From positions 2,542,001-2,606,000 of the forward strand of contig CM057141.1 of NCBI GenBank assembly GCA_029964075.1: 64,000 nucleotides of DNA, read 5' to 3'. The notes under the pieces are model-generated. The model saw only the letters and a program-made list of their open reading frames with translations, made no database searches and had not been told where the DNA came from. Source of the DNA: Patiria pectinifera (Eukaryota > Echinodermata > Asteroidea > Valvatida > Asterinidae). Positions 11,230-20,056 of this stretch are shown here, piece after piece (positions within the stretch are counted from its first letter, which is position 1; every line of letters starts with the position of its first letter). The position numbers and the translations under genes are program-made.

Positions 11230-12071
11230 ATGCACATCCATCAAAGATTGTATTTCCGACGGGTAAACCAAAATACACAGACGGGCAACCAGGCGAAAGA
11301 GACGTACCGATATTAGAATTTAAAAACTATAGGCACAAACAAAAAGCACCATTTGTCATTTATGCTGACTTTGAATCCATACTACAAACAACAACAACAC
11401 CCACACAGACACTAACATCTAAACCTACTCACTCAGACAAAGAGACAAACACAAAAAAGATTAACGTTCACAAAGCTAGCGGTTATTCGCTAGTTGTCGT
11501 CCGATGCGACGGTAAAAATGTGTATCAAGAGACTTATAGAGGCAAAGACGCTTCAACTAGATTTATAACAACGCTGTTACAATTACAAAGCGATATTAAT
11601 TGCCTATTTGAAAAACCCCAACCCATGACATTTAACGAGCGAGCTAAAGACCATCACGATACAACAAATGCGTGTTGGATTTGCGAGAAACCAATTTATC
11701 CCAATTACTCGAGCAACTGTCAGTGCCAGAAACCCAGAGAACCCAAGACGATAAAACAAAAGAAAGAACATCAGTACAAAAATAGTAAGGGATTTATCGA
11801 GTCTAAATGTCTAGACTGCAAAAAGAGCATTAATAAATTTAGAAAGGTCAGAGATCACTGCCACGTCACTGGTAAATATAGGGGTGCCGCACACGCTTAT
11901 TGTAACCTCAAACTACAAATTAAACCCGGTTGTACACCGATACCGGTCTTTTTTCACAATTTACAAAATTACGACGCGCATTTAATCATGCAGGGAATGA
12001 CAGAATACGATAGCCAAACAGAAATACAAGTGATCGCTAAAAATTCAGAAAAGTATATTTCTTTTCGATAG
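11223..12071 (+). pseudogene. Polinton PolB, exonuclease part with embedded HNH-like domain (frameshifted)
   Basis: This is the same gene, now in frame with 11223. The first ATG in this frame is at 11520, but coding clearly runs upstream of it. Exo I motif YADFES lies at about 11361-11378. A Cys/His-rich region follows (CWIC, CQC, CLDC, then VRDHCHVTGKYRGAAHAYCN), typical of the endonuclease VII/HNH-like insertion in Polinton polymerases. Exo II motif FHNLQNYDAHLI follows at about 11950-11985. The frame stops at 12069. Downstream the family-typical sequence resumes in a second frame (from about 12068) and a third (from about 12169) before the polymerase frame begins near 12207. Each step is an apparent one-base loss in a T, A or A/G run. 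Confidence 0.8.
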
Positions 12072-12221
12072 GAAATCTACGATTTTTAGACTCGTTTAGT
12101 TTTATGGCATCATCGTTGGATAAATTAGTGAAAGGTTGTCCAAAAGAGTCGTTTCATTTACTCAAAAGCATTTTAAACATTCTGACTTGCTATTACAAAA
12201 GGAATTTATCCCTACGAATAT

Positions 12222-13964
12222 ATGAACTCGTTTGATAAGTTTCAAGAGACCAGCCTACCACCCATCGACAAGTTTTACAGCAGACTAAAAGACGAACATA
12301 TATCGCAACAAGACTACGACAGAGCTCAACGCGTGTGGAACGAGTTTAATATACAAAATCTAGGAGAATATCACGACTTGTACGTGACTACCGATACGTT
12401 ATTACTTGCAGGCGTATTTGAAAACTTTAGACGAACGTGTATTACAAACTACGGGCTAGATCCAGCCAATTATTTTACCGCACCCGGATTGTCCTGGGAT
12501 GCTCTATTGAAACACTCGGAAGCTAAACTCGAACTGTTGCAAGACGTCGACAAACACTTATTTTTTGAAAAAGCAAAACGAGGAGGCATATCTAGCGTGG
12601 GTGGAATGAGACATCACAAAGCCAATAATCAATATCTTGATGACTACGATTCAAACAAGCCCTCGAGTTATATCGCTTATCTGGATGCCAACAATCTGTA
12701 CGGTTGGGCTATGAGTCAATATCTACCGCACAGTGATTTTAAATGGACACCCTCGAAACCGTTTACCGAAGAAAGAATATTAACGCTTAAGAAAACGTCC
12801 AACACCGGCTACTTTTTTGAAGTAGATTTAGACTATCCGTACGATCTACACACCAAGCATAACGATTATCCCCTAGCACCCGAAAATATCGTCGTACCCC
12901 AAGCGTGGATGTCTGATTATCAAAACGAGTTATTGGATACCGAACCTAATAGCGACGTACAAAAATTAACGTGTACGCTTAATCCAAAACAAAAATACGT
13001 GTTGCACTACGTTACGTTGCAGTCATACCTCGATCTCGGTTTGAAACTAAAAAAGGTACATCGCGTGTTAAAATTTAAACAATCGCCTTGGATGAAATCT
13101 TACATCGACAAAAACACGCAACTCCGAACAAAAGCAACCTCTGATTTTGAGAAAGACTTTTTTAAACTCATGAATAACAGCGTGTTTGGTAAGACGATGG
13201 AAAACGTCAGAAATCGAATAGACGGTTACCTACTGAGAGACAATAACGAAAGCGATCAAAAAAAATACCAAAAATTGATTCAAAAACCGAGCTATAAAAC
13301 AACAACGCCGTTTCCAGAATGTGACCTGTCGTTTGTCGAAACATATAAAACGACAACCGTGTTAAACAAGCCCATTTACTGCGGAGTGAGTATCTTGGAT
13401 CTCTCAAAGACTCTGATGTACGATTTTTATTACAACCGATTGAAAGACATATACGGAGATAAAATCAGGTTGATGTATACGGATACGGACAGTCTGTTGA
13501 TTGTCGTTTACACGGATGACATATACAAAGACATGCGATCTCACGGGCAACACTACGACTTTTCGAATTACAATCTGGATCACGAGTTATACGATCCAAC
13601 CAATAAGAAAGTGATCGGTAAATTTAAAGACGAGTTTGGAGGTAAGGTCATTCAAGAAGCCGTTTGCGTAAGACCCAAGATGTACTCGATTTTAGCAGAT
13701 GACAACAACATCACTCTTAAAAAGGCCAAGGGGGTCACAAAATCGGTCACTGACAAAAGATTAAAACACCGACACTACTACGACTGCATCTTTAAAAATA
13801 AATCTAAAACAGAAACGATGACTCAAATTCGATCGGAAAAACACATGCTTTACACCATATCTCAAAATAAACTATCGTTGAGTCCGTTGGATACCAAGAG
13901 GTACATTTTACCGGATGGAATACACACGCTCGCTTATGGTCACCGTAATCTAGATATTAATTAG
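12222..13964 (+). CDS. Polinton protein-primed family B DNA polymerase, catalytic part
   Basis: This 580-codon open segment carries the polymerase core that copies the element from a protein primer. It shows a late exonuclease motif (YVTTDTLLLAGVFENFR, residues about 54-70), motif A IAYLDANNLYGWAM with D155, motif B KLMNNSVFGKTMENVR (318-330), motif C YTDTDS with D421 and D423, and a KMYS-type motif near the C-terminus. The DxxNLY form of motif A and the internal spacing fit protein-primed PolB of Polintons and adenovirus-like elements. The ATG at 12222 is not the true start: the frame opens before it and the gene begins at 9979, with four frame changes between. Its 3' end overlaps the convergent integrase gene by 8 bp. 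Confidence 0.93.
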   Translation: MNSFDKFQETSLPPIDKFYSRLKDEHISQQDYDRAQRVWNEFNIQNLGEYHDLYVTTDTLLLAGVFENFRRTCITNYGLDPANYFTAPGLSWDALLKHSEAKLELLQDVDKHLFFEKAKRGGISSVGGMRHHKANNQYLDDYDSNKPSSYIAYLDANNLYGWAMSQYLPHSDFKWTPSKPFTEERILTLKKTSNTGYFFEVDLDYPYDLHTKHNDYPLAPENIVVPQAWMSDYQNELLDTEPNSDVQKLTCTLNPKQKYVLHYVTLQSYLDLGLKLKKVHRVLKFKQSPWMKSYIDKNTQLRTKATSDFEKDFFKLMNNSVFGKTMENVRNRIDGYLLRDNNESDQKKYQKLIQKPSYKTTTPFPECDLSFVETYKTTTVLNKPIYCGVSILDLSKTLMYDFYYNRLKDIYGDKIRLMYTDTDSLLIVVYTDDIYKDMRSHGQHYDFSNYNLDHELYDPTNKKVIGKFKDEFGGKVIQEAVCVRPKMYSILADDNNITLKKAKGVTKSVTDKRLKHRHYYDCIFKNKSKTETMTQIRSEKHMLYTISQNKLSLSPLDTKRYILPDGIHTLAYGHRNLDIN

Positions 13965-14954
13965 GCGGTAATTGCGTGTCCTCGGGTACGACTTGAAGCT
14001 CTTGTCTCACAAAACTCCTTTTTGGGCCGTCTTGCAGGTAATAAAGAGTAGGACCCGTCGTGACTTTTTTACCTTCAATCATTTTAAATTGACTCGTTCT
14101 TTTTTCCACGTTGAAGATGTCTACGCTCCAAATGGGATCTGTGGCTCTTCTAGAAGTTCCACCCTCTTGCTCACCCGGGTAATATAAATATCTAACCATA
14201 GCGTCTTGCGGTAATTGTTGCTCTTTTGTTTTAACGGGGTTAGCCGGCGATTGCCGGACCTGTTTTAGTTTAACCGCCTCTGACGGCGCTTTAGCTATTA
14301 ATCTCGTCGTTTCATCGTTTATAGCTTTGATCACGCTGGGTAATCGCTCGACCCATTGCGTGTTTCTACTCTCGGGATTTAACATTTCTTGAGCGTACTG
14401 ATGACCAAACAGTTTCTCGGCTAGCGTTCGATTAAATCTTTCTACGATACCCTGCGATCGGTGGTTTCCGGGTTCGCCTACGATAATCTCGACGTTTTTG
14501 AGGCCATCCATTTTTAAATGCTCCTTTAAATTCGGTACCGGCGTCTACTCTCAACGTTTTAGGGTAACTCAAAGGCGACCTCGCGTAAATCTTGACGATA
14601 GCATCTCGCGTGGAATCTGCCGTTTTAGAAACCAAAGGTTCTGCTTCGTGGTATCGACTCGCAACATCGACAACCGTCAAAGCGTATTTATAAGTCTTGC
14701 GTTTTACTTTATCCCAGGGTAGGTATAGCACATCCATTTGGTGAAAGTCGTTTGGTGTTTCAAACTCGCGATGTACTCGTAGGCCTGGGTACATACGCAG
14801 GACCCGGTAGATAAATTTGCCATATCGCTTGTTTTTTAAGCCAATCTCTGATTACCTTTTTATCGATTTTTGTTTTATCGTGTAAATGGTCGACGGCACT
14901 TTCACCTCTCCAATAACCGCTCGGGCTATAATACAGTTTAGATAATGTTTGCAT
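13957..14954 (-). pseudogene. Polinton integrase (retroviral-type DDE), two frameshifts
   Basis: The integrase inserts element DNA into the host genome. Three minus-strand frames join: 14954 to about 14770 (N-terminal helical domain, RDWLKKQAIWQIYLPGP), about 14794 to 14510 (catalytic core start), and about 14511 to 13957 (core end and C-terminal domain). The catalytic triad is visible: D at 14734-14732 (HQMD), D at 14545-14543 (RVDAGTEF) and E at 14442-14440 (GIVERFNR), with D-E spacing of about 35 residues. The C-terminal part (VRYLYYPGE..DPIWSVDIF..YYLQD) resembles the SH3/chromo-like tail of Polinton integrases. Both frame changes are +1 or -2; one is in an A run near 14511-14516. It starts divergently from the gene at 14986, and its stop overlaps the polymerase end by 8 bp. 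Confidence 0.9.
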
Positions 14955-14985
14955 ATTATTTAATATAAAAGACGTTTATAATAAT
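14955..14985. promoter_or_regulatory. 31-bp divergent promoter, integrase / small membrane protein
   Basis: Only 31 bp separate two divergent start codons. They contain TTTAATATAAAAGAC on the plus strand. Read on the minus strand this gives TATATTAAA (14967-14959), 4 nt before the integrase ATG. The same core lies in the divergent spacer at 21533-21573 and before the genes at 18505 and 22780. Confidence 0.55.
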
Positions 14986-15408
14986 ATGGCTAGCGTTGCT
15001 ATGATGTTAGGAGGCGCGATCGTCAACGCCTTAGCTTTTACTGGTTCAAACTTTTTATTTTCAAATCTGAAACAGAGTGACGAGGAGCGTAAGAGACACG
15101 ATTTAGCGATAGAACAACTCTCAGCCGCCAAAGATAAGTGGCAACGAGAACGAACGAAATATCTAGATTTTCTAAACGACCGTATCAGAAAACAAAATGC
15201 TTCTAAAGAAACATTTTCTAACGTAGACCGAGCGTTGCGTTACTACAACGAGGTGAGTGGACAATCTACCAAACTACCCGTAGGACTGCAACGCGAACCC
15301 AAACTCGAAGATTTTTACGAGCCTAGCGACCAACAAATAGAAAAAGAACTGGCGTTTATCGCGGGAGGAACGCTATTAGTGGGCTTCTTGGCTTACAGAT
15401 ATCTTTAA
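14986..15408 (+). CDS. Conserved Polinton small membrane protein (140 aa)
   Basis: It has an N-terminal hydrophobic segment (MASVAMMLGGAIVNALAFTG), a highly charged central helix likely to form a coiled coil (residues about 28-75, including EERKRHDLAIEQL), and a C-terminal hydrophobic segment (FIAGGTLLVGFLAYRYL). Proteins with this LGGA-NALAF start and RHDLA-E motif recur in animal Polintons next to the major capsid gene, so it is probably a virion or assembly membrane protein. The function is unknown. The frame is intact and the start follows the AT-rich divergent promoter directly. The major capsid gene starts 22 bp after its stop. Confidence 0.75.
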   Translation: MASVAMMLGGAIVNALAFTGSNFLFSNLKQSDEERKRHDLAIEQLSAAKDKWQRERTKYLDFLNDRIRKQNASKETFSNVDRALRYYNEVSGQSTKLPVGLQREPKLEDFYEPSDQQIEKELAFIAGGTLLVGFLAYRYL

Positions 15409-15430
15409 ATTTAAAACTCGTATAAATAAA
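15407..15430 (+). promoter_or_regulatory. AT-rich start-proximal promoter of the major capsid gene
   Basis: AAATTTAAAACTCGTATAAA leads into TAAAATG, so TATAAATAAA abuts the start codon. This resembles the very short AT-rich leaders of other genes in the element and late promoters of some large DNA viruses, with the start inside or next to TAAAATG. Confidence 0.35.
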
Positions 15431-16699
15431 ATGAATGCGTATGGAAAAAAGCTCAATCCCAGCAGACTATTAAAAATACCCAGATCTATCAAGGGTGAGA
15501 GAAAAGAGGTGGTCATTACCCACAATCCTAGTAGTATATCGGCGGGGCAAACGCTGAGGGTCAAGTTTCCTCAATTGGGTGTAGACGACGTGATCGTACC
15601 CGACACTTGTAAACTAGCTTTCAATTTAGAACTCGAAGGTGGAAGCGACAACAATAGAACCATTTTTGGTAATTTAGCCAGAAATTTAGTCAGCGAAATC
15701 AGCGTCAGGCTTCAAGGTCACGAAATTGTGAGTTATCGTCACGCCGACGTGTATCACAACTTTAAAGACAATTGGATCAACAGCTCGACGACTCGAAACA
15801 TGGCGTACTCGGGCATAGAAAAAGAAAACGTGTCTAAACTAAGAACTGGGGCTGAAGATGCTAACGCGAGCGCTAACAACGGTAAGGATCAAGCTATCGC
15901 GGATGCCTATGGTAACAGATATTGTATTCCCCTAGACATTGACATACTGACTTCGCATCACCCTTTTTACCCCAGCGGTTTAAAACAACCTCTGACGTAC
16001 GAGATAAAGTTTAACGATCACGAAAAAGTAGTCAACAGTTCAGATACGGCGGCGATGTATTCTATCTCAGACTTGTCTCTCGAATACGAAGTGGTGACCA
16101 ACAGAGACCTAGCTATCACCATCAGGAATAAACACAAGGGGTTAATGCAATATCTGTTTGATAAAATCCACTCGCTAGAAGTTAGATCCGTCAACAAATC
16201 GGACACGCTTTGGAACGTCAGCGTCAATCAACCCATAAGGAGTCTCAAGGGTATTTTGTTTTTGTTTAAAGATCCCGCCGTCAAAAATCCGCAGCGATTT
16301 TACAATCCAAAAATAACCAAAACATCGGTGACTGTAGAAGGTAAACCCAATCAACTCTACAGTCAAGGAATGTTTCAGTATCAACACTGGAATGAAATCA
16401 ACAAGTTCTTTGGAGACAGCGATACCGAAAGCGGGCGCGGAGTAGCTAAAGACTTAAATTTGACGGGTTTTGACCTTGGAGACTACCTAAAAGACAAATA
16501 CGGTCTGTGGCTCGATTTTAGAAGTAACGACGACAATTCCGCTCACGGATCCGGTAGGAAACTCGGAGACGGAGGAGGCATCAACATTCAATTTAACAGA
16601 GAAGCCGAAGGTCAAGGTGACCTCACGATGTACGTATTTTTAGTCATGGATGCTCAATTGAACTTGGAAGACGGAAATTTTAAATCTCTGTTAAGTTAA
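15431..16699 (+). CDS. Polinton major capsid protein (double jelly-roll)
   Basis: This 422-residue intact frame shows the pattern of Polinton/adintovirus hexon-type capsid proteins. An N-terminal basic arm is followed by VVITHNPSSISAGQTLRVKFPQL. The signature stretch NLVSEISVRLQGHEI and a tyrosine-rich HADVYHNFKDNW come at about residues 90-125. Then come a CIPLDIDIL..HPFYPSGL segment near 165-190 and a glycine-rich C-terminal region ending in a MYVFLVMDAQL strand. Double-jelly-roll proteins form trimeric capsomers of icosahedral shells. It lies between the small membrane protein (22 bp upstream) and the ATPase (1 bp downstream), the usual Polinton morphogenesis order. No frameshift or stop is seen. 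Confidence 0.88.
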   Translation: MNAYGKKLNPSRLLKIPRSIKGERKEVVITHNPSSISAGQTLRVKFPQLGVDDVIVPDTCKLAFNLELEGGSDNNRTIFGNLARNLVSEISVRLQGHEIVSYRHADVYHNFKDNWINSSTTRNMAYSGIEKENVSKLRTGAEDANASANNGKDQAIADAYGNRYCIPLDIDILTSHHPFYPSGLKQPLTYEIKFNDHEKVVNSSDTAAMYSISDLSLEYEVVTNRDLAITIRNKHKGLMQYLFDKIHSLEVRSVNKSDTLWNVSVNQPIRSLKGILFLFKDPAVKNPQRFYNPKITKTSVTVEGKPNQLYSQGMFQYQHWNEINKFFGDSDTESGRGVAKDLNLTGFDLGDYLKDKYGLWLDFRSNDDNSAHGSGRKLGDGGGINIQFNREAEGQGDLTMYVFLVMDAQLNLEDGNFKSLLS

Positions 16700-16700
16700 A

Positions 16701-17306
16701 ATGACACAACCGCATTGCGCTTTAATCGTCGGCAAAACAAATTCGGGCAAAACCAAATGGATTTTGGATCTTTTAGAGTCACACTATAAAAATACATTTG
16801 AAGCGATAGTCATCATTTGCCCCACCATATTTAAAAACAAAACGTACATCGAAAGAAAGTGGATTCAAGCAGATCCCGAGGTATACCTCTGCGATCCGGA
16901 ATTGTACAAGATGACGCTCAACGAAGCGATCGATATTTACAGTAAAATATTCGAAGGTGTTGCCACGTTGTTTATCGTGGACGATTGCTCTTCGGATCAA
17001 GAGATTAAATATCGTAAAAAGACGTGCGCGCTAAGCAAGATGGCATTTAGCGGAAGACACGTAAATCACAGCTGTTGGTTACTGACCCAAAAGTACAACA
17101 GCGTTTTAAAAGATTATAGAGAAAACACGGCTTGGTTGGCGTTATTTTACTGCAAAGATAAAACATCGTTTGATCAAGCGTTAGACGAAAACGACGTCGT
17201 ACCCATTGAACAACGAGATTATATAAAACGACGTTTGAGAGATGTGAAATATAGTAAATTGGTCGTATACACCGAACCTCCAGTTAGTTACGAGCTACTT
17301 GAGTAG
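16701..17306 (+). CDS. Genome-packaging ATPase (FtsK/HerA type)
   Basis: This 201-residue ATPase is thought to pump DNA into the capsid. Walker A is GKTNSGKT (residues 11-18). Walker B is TLFIVDD, with D94 and D95. A polar SGRHVNHSCWLLTQKYN segment near 123-140 matches the sensor region with a conserved Q. Its length fits Polinton and virophage ATPases. The start lies 1 bp after the major capsid stop, so the two are probably co-transcribed. The frame is intact. Confidence 0.92.
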   Translation: MTQPHCALIVGKTNSGKTKWILDLLESHYKNTFEAIVIICPTIFKNKTYIERKWIQADPEVYLCDPELYKMTLNEAIDIYSKIFEGVATLFIVDDCSSDQEIKYRKKTCALSKMAFSGRHVNHSCWLLTQKYNSVLKDYRENTAWLALFYCKDKTSFDQALDENDVVPIEQRDYIKRRLRDVKYSKLVVYTEPPVSYELLE

Positions 17307-17485
17307 CTAGGTGAGTAACAATTCATAGCTAGTTGAGTAACAATTAATAGCTAGGTGCTCAAGTTAAATTACCTAGCTGCTTAACTAATAGGACCTAGCT
17401 TAGTAGCAACCTATTTAACAAGCTTCACTTGTATTTCAATTTGTTAATCAATAAACGTCAACAAAATACATTTTGCTGTTAGTAA
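17307..17485 (+). other. Non-coding spacer with TAGCTAGGTGAGTAACAATT repeats and a small hairpin
   Basis: After the ATPase stop, TAGCTAGGTGAGTAACAATT occurs about two and a half times with small changes. AGCTAGGT (17349-17356) pairs with ACCTAGCT (17371-17378) as an 8-bp stem. It may act as a transcript end or RNA structure for the capsid-ATPase unit; there is no long T-run after the stem. No gene is seen until 17486. Confidence 0.45.
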
Positions 17486-17638
17486 ATGATAGCAATATTC
17501 GAGTATTTGCAGTTTTTGGCTATTATCATCATATCGCTTAATCTATCGTTTTATACATACGAATATCTCCGCTTTTGTAACAAAGTTGCAACAGCTACAA
17601 CAAAATTAAATTCGTTTCTAATTAAATGGAGGACCTAA
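17486..17638 (+). CDS. Possible 50-aa single-pass membrane protein
   Basis: This short frame has a strongly hydrophobic stretch (residues about 9-24, QFLAIIIISLNLSF) and a polar tail with aromatic residues. Its stop lies inside the first codons of the next gene (13-bp overlap with the ATG at 17626), a compact viral-style arrangement. I do not recognise it. It could be chance, but membrane microproteins are common in this class of element. Confidence 0.35.
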   Translation: MIAIFEYLQFLAIIIISLNLSFYTYEYLRFCNKVATATTKLNSFLIKWRT

Positions 17639-18471
17639 AACTGACTTTAACGAACGAACAAGATCACAACGCAGAACATAAAGATCGTTTGTGCGGTGTC
17701 GTAGCAGCCGGAAACTCTAGAAAGTATTTGGGAAAGGAATACACCGTTAAACATATCGAAGCTCTTGACAGTAAAGAACTCGACAAGCTGTATCATCTGT
17801 ACGAAACTAAATTTGGAAATGAAATTGTTCAAACCGTTGGTAAATACACTTTAAGTCTATTTTCGAGAGTGTTAGCTGTGGTTACACCCGTACAAGTTTT
17901 AGGATATAACGTCACTATAGATTCTGAAGAAGAACTCACCAACGACTTGAGTTCTGATCCTATTATAAGCGCGAGTATGGCTGGTATGTTGAGCGACGTT
18001 TGTTACAAGTACGGAACTTTTTTATCACCCCTAGTTGCTACAATTATCACAACAAAACATTTGAAATTTAATAAACCTAATATAATAAATGGAAGATCAG
18101 AAAGCAGCGACAGCAACGCCTGCAGCTCAACCAGCAGAGACAGAGACACCCCACCGATAAAAACAACGACATCACCGACGGTAACGAGAGTGACCAAGAC
18201 TAAAAATCCTAAACGAATACAGCAGGGTAAAGCTTTAGCTGAGCACAATAGACAGATGAAATTAAAATTGGCAAAAATGAACGTAACATCGGACGAAGCT
18301 ACGAGCTCACCAGACTACAACTCTTGGGTCATGTGGGGGGCTGTAGCGTCTATAATAGGGGTGGGGCTGCTGGTACTAAAAAGTAAGGCAACTGCGCCGG
18401 TGATACAGCCAGTGCCGGTAGTCACGCAACCCACTTCACCCAGCTCCCCCAAAACGCTAGACATGGAATAA
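17626..18471 (+). CDS. Conserved Polinton protein of unknown function, as read fused to the next gene
   Basis: The observed 281-residue frame seems to combine two proteins. Residues 1-155 (ALDSKELDKLYHLYETKFG, VGKYTLSLFSRVLAVV, DPIISASMAGMLSDVCYKYG, LSPLVATIITTKHL) resemble a Polinton protein seen near the ATPase, with mostly helical character and no known activity. From about residue 156 the text changes to Ser/Thr-rich and then a basic, membrane-anchored tail. An ATG at 18089 in another frame, preceded by AT-rich CCTAATATAATAA, opens a frame that runs into this one at a C run (18149-18152). With one more C there, the upstream gene would end at about 18203 and the downstream gene would be 18089-18471. 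The fused reading is therefore probably an indel artefact. Confidence 0.6.
   Translation: MEDLKLTLTNEQDHNAEHKDRLCGVVAAGNSRKYLGKEYTVKHIEALDSKELDKLYHLYETKFGNEIVQTVGKYTLSLFSRVLAVVTPVQVLGYNVTIDSEEELTNDLSSDPIISASMAGMLSDVCYKYGTFLSPLVATIITTKHLKFNKPNIINGRSESSDSNACSSTSRDRDTPPIKTTTSPTVTRVTKTKNPKRIQQGKALAEHNRQMKLKLAKMNVTSDEATSSPDYNSWVMWGAVASIIGVGLLVLKSKATAPVIQPVPVVTQPTSPSSPKTLDME
18089..18471 (+). pseudogene. Downstream Polinton gene: basic motif plus transmembrane anchor (frame change near its start)
   Basis: The C-terminal part is clear: a basic NPKRIQQGKALAEHNRQMK motif, then a transmembrane helix (WVMWGAVASIIGVGLLVLK) and a Pro/Thr/Ser-rich tail ending DME. The G-K-x-L-A-E-x-N-R motif beside a membrane helix recurs in small Polinton proteins, probably virion components. 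The start is inferred from the ATG at 18089, which has a typical AT-rich leader; its first 20 or so codons lie in a frame one base off from the rest. It overlaps the upstream gene's proposed end. Confidence 0.5.
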
Positions 18472-18491
18472 ACCAGCAATTTAAAAATTGT

Positions 18492-18504
18492 TATATTAAA
18501 AACG
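18492..18504 (+). promoter_or_regulatory. TATATTAAA motif 4 nt before the start
   Basis: TATATTAAA at 18492-18500 is followed by AACG and ATG. The same core at the same 3-4 nt distance precedes the integrase (minus strand) and the gene at 22780. It looks like a start-proximal, virus-late-type promoter. Confidence 0.5.
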
Positions 18505-18747
18505 ATGAGTAACTTTGACACCAACGGAATAGCAAATACGATTTATCACGGAGCCGTCATATCGGGTCTTTCGATGGGATACGCCATGGTAGGAGCTAAA
18601 CTACTCAAAATGAAAGCGCCAGATTTAAGCAAACTAAGCGTAGAAGATGCGGCTAAATTGACAGGCATTATAAGTGGAGCTCTGGCCACGCAAAATTGGT
18701 TGGTGACCCAGGGTATACTACCGGGCAGTATAATGAAAACGGCATAA
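18505..18747 (+). CDS. Conserved Polinton small membrane protein (80 aa)
   Basis: It begins MSNFDTNGIANTIYHGAVISGLSMGYAM, a form I associate with a small protein recurrent in animal Polintons. Two hydrophobic helices are likely (residues about 16-32 and 52-62), with a Lys-rich LLKMKAPDLSKL linker between them. The function is unknown; a virion or membrane-remodelling role is a guess. The frame is intact. It sits 33 bp after the preceding stop and 22 bp before the next start, on the same strand as the capsid genes. Confidence 0.7.
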   Translation: MSNFDTNGIANTIYHGAVISGLSMGYAMVGAKLLKMKAPDLSKLSVEDAAKLTGIISGALATQNWLVTQGILPGSIMKTA

Positions 18748-18769
18748 TTTAAATAGGTTTATTAAATAA

Positions 18770-20023
18770 ATGGCTGAGGGAGGATTTGACTTTGACCCCG
18801 TTGATGATTACGATTACGATGACGACGATGATGTAGCAGAGACCAATCTGGACGACAACTTTGATACTCCTGCACCACCCATCCTCACTACCGACATAGA
18901 TGACGTTTTAGATCAAGGAAGAAGCATGGTCACTAATGGTCGCGTTGATGAGTTTTACGATACTTATAACATATACAATAAACCAATCTCTCCGAGATAC
19001 GAAAAATTTATTCTCAACACAGAAGGTTTATTTTATGACACTGGTAAAGGCTTACTAAGGTTAACGGATCAAAGAAAACCAGACAGATTCTTGACTCTGA
19101 GGACTATAGAGTTAAATGTAAGAAAGATGGGTTTAAACGGTAGAGATTTTATTAGAAACAAATTAGGTTTTACGCATTACGAACGTAAGACACTCAGTGA
19201 CGATCAAAGTCAACAACTGCAATCGATACAACCCGAGAGTATCCCCATGACAGAACTACCCAGAGTCACCGATGAGGTTATCGAGATTATAGACGATTTA
19301 GAACAAGACACCGGCGCTCAAACAGAAGGATTGAATTACAGAGAACTCCAGGGTTTAGACAAAACTCTTCAGACGTTAAGAGGTAACCTAGAACTTAATT
19401 TATCGCGTCTCACAGAACTAGACCGAGAGATTGCAGCCACGAGACAAGAACTCGACGAATCTCACAGCGAAGAGGGTCGACGAGAGTTAAACGATAAATT
19501 GAGCGACTTGAACGTTGAAAGATCCGCCAGATTAGAAGCCGCAAAAGCCAACGAACGAGGGCTCAAAAGTCAGATCGCTAGAATCAAAGAAACGATTAAT
19601 AAAATATTAGGCGACGACACGACTCTGGCGGAAAAGATCAGAACTCTGTTTAGAGAACAAGGTGTGACCGTAGTGAGTATTTTAGCCGCTTTGAGTTTAG
19701 CCATCAGCACGATAGTGAGTAGCATCGTCGCTAGCGTGAGAGGTGCAGGTGCCCCACCCGCGCCAACACCAGCACCAACACCAACACCAACACCAAAAGG
19801 CGGTATCAAAGAGTGGATTTCAAAACAACTCACTAATTTTGCATCTGCTCTTCAAAAACTCGGAGTGAGCGCGTTGGGTGCTCTGCCGGGTATCATAGGC
19901 AGCGTACTCAGTTGGATATTTAACGCGCTGAGTAAGTCCGTATCGTGGTTGGCCGAACACGTGTGGGCTTTGTTTTTGGGTGTGGGAGCCTTGGTGTTTG
20001 CGTACCTGCAAAAACGATGGTAG
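18770..20023 (+). CDS. Polinton coiled-coil membrane protein (417 aa)
   Basis: This intact frame is built in blocks. The N-terminus is acidic, with a run of Asp. A globular part (about 55-140) follows, including PISPRYEKFILNTEGLFYDT. A long coiled coil (about 190-275, RELQGLDKTL..ARIKETINKIL) precedes a first hydrophobic segment (VVSILAALSLAISTIVSSIVASV). Then a (A/T)P-repeat linker near 325-342, a KGGIKEWISKQL motif, and C-terminal hydrophobic helices (GALPGIIGSVLSWIF, WALFLGVGALVFAYL) follow. A KGG-x-KEW-x-KKQL plus GIIGSxxSW tail recurs in Polinton proteins. It is probably a virion-associated membrane protein. The leader ends TTATTAAATAAATG. A strong hairpin follows the stop. Confidence 0.7.
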   Translation: MAEGGFDFDPVDDYDYDDDDDVAETNLDDNFDTPAPPILTTDIDDVLDQGRSMVTNGRVDEFYDTYNIYNKPISPRYEKFILNTEGLFYDTGKGLLRLTDQRKPDRFLTLRTIELNVRKMGLNGRDFIRNKLGFTHYERKTLSDDQSQQLQSIQPESIPMTELPRVTDEVIEIIDDLEQDTGAQTEGLNYRELQGLDKTLQTLRGNLELNLSRLTELDREIAATRQELDESHSEEGRRELNDKLSDLNVERSARLEAAKANERGLKSQIARIKETINKILGDDTTLAEKIRTLFREQGVTVVSILAALSLAISTIVSSIVASVRGAGAPPAPTPAPTPTPTPKGGIKEWISKQLTNFASALQKLGVSALGALPGIIGSVLSWIFNALSKSVSWLAEHVWALFLGVGALVFAYLQKRW

Positions 20024-20056
20024 TAATAGTTGTAATCAAGTTTAAACAAAAAAAAT

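Noticed and set aside
17296..17400. CRISPR-like short repeats after the ATPase
   Set aside because: Units are adjacent with no unique spacers, only two to three copies, and the setting is eukaryotic.
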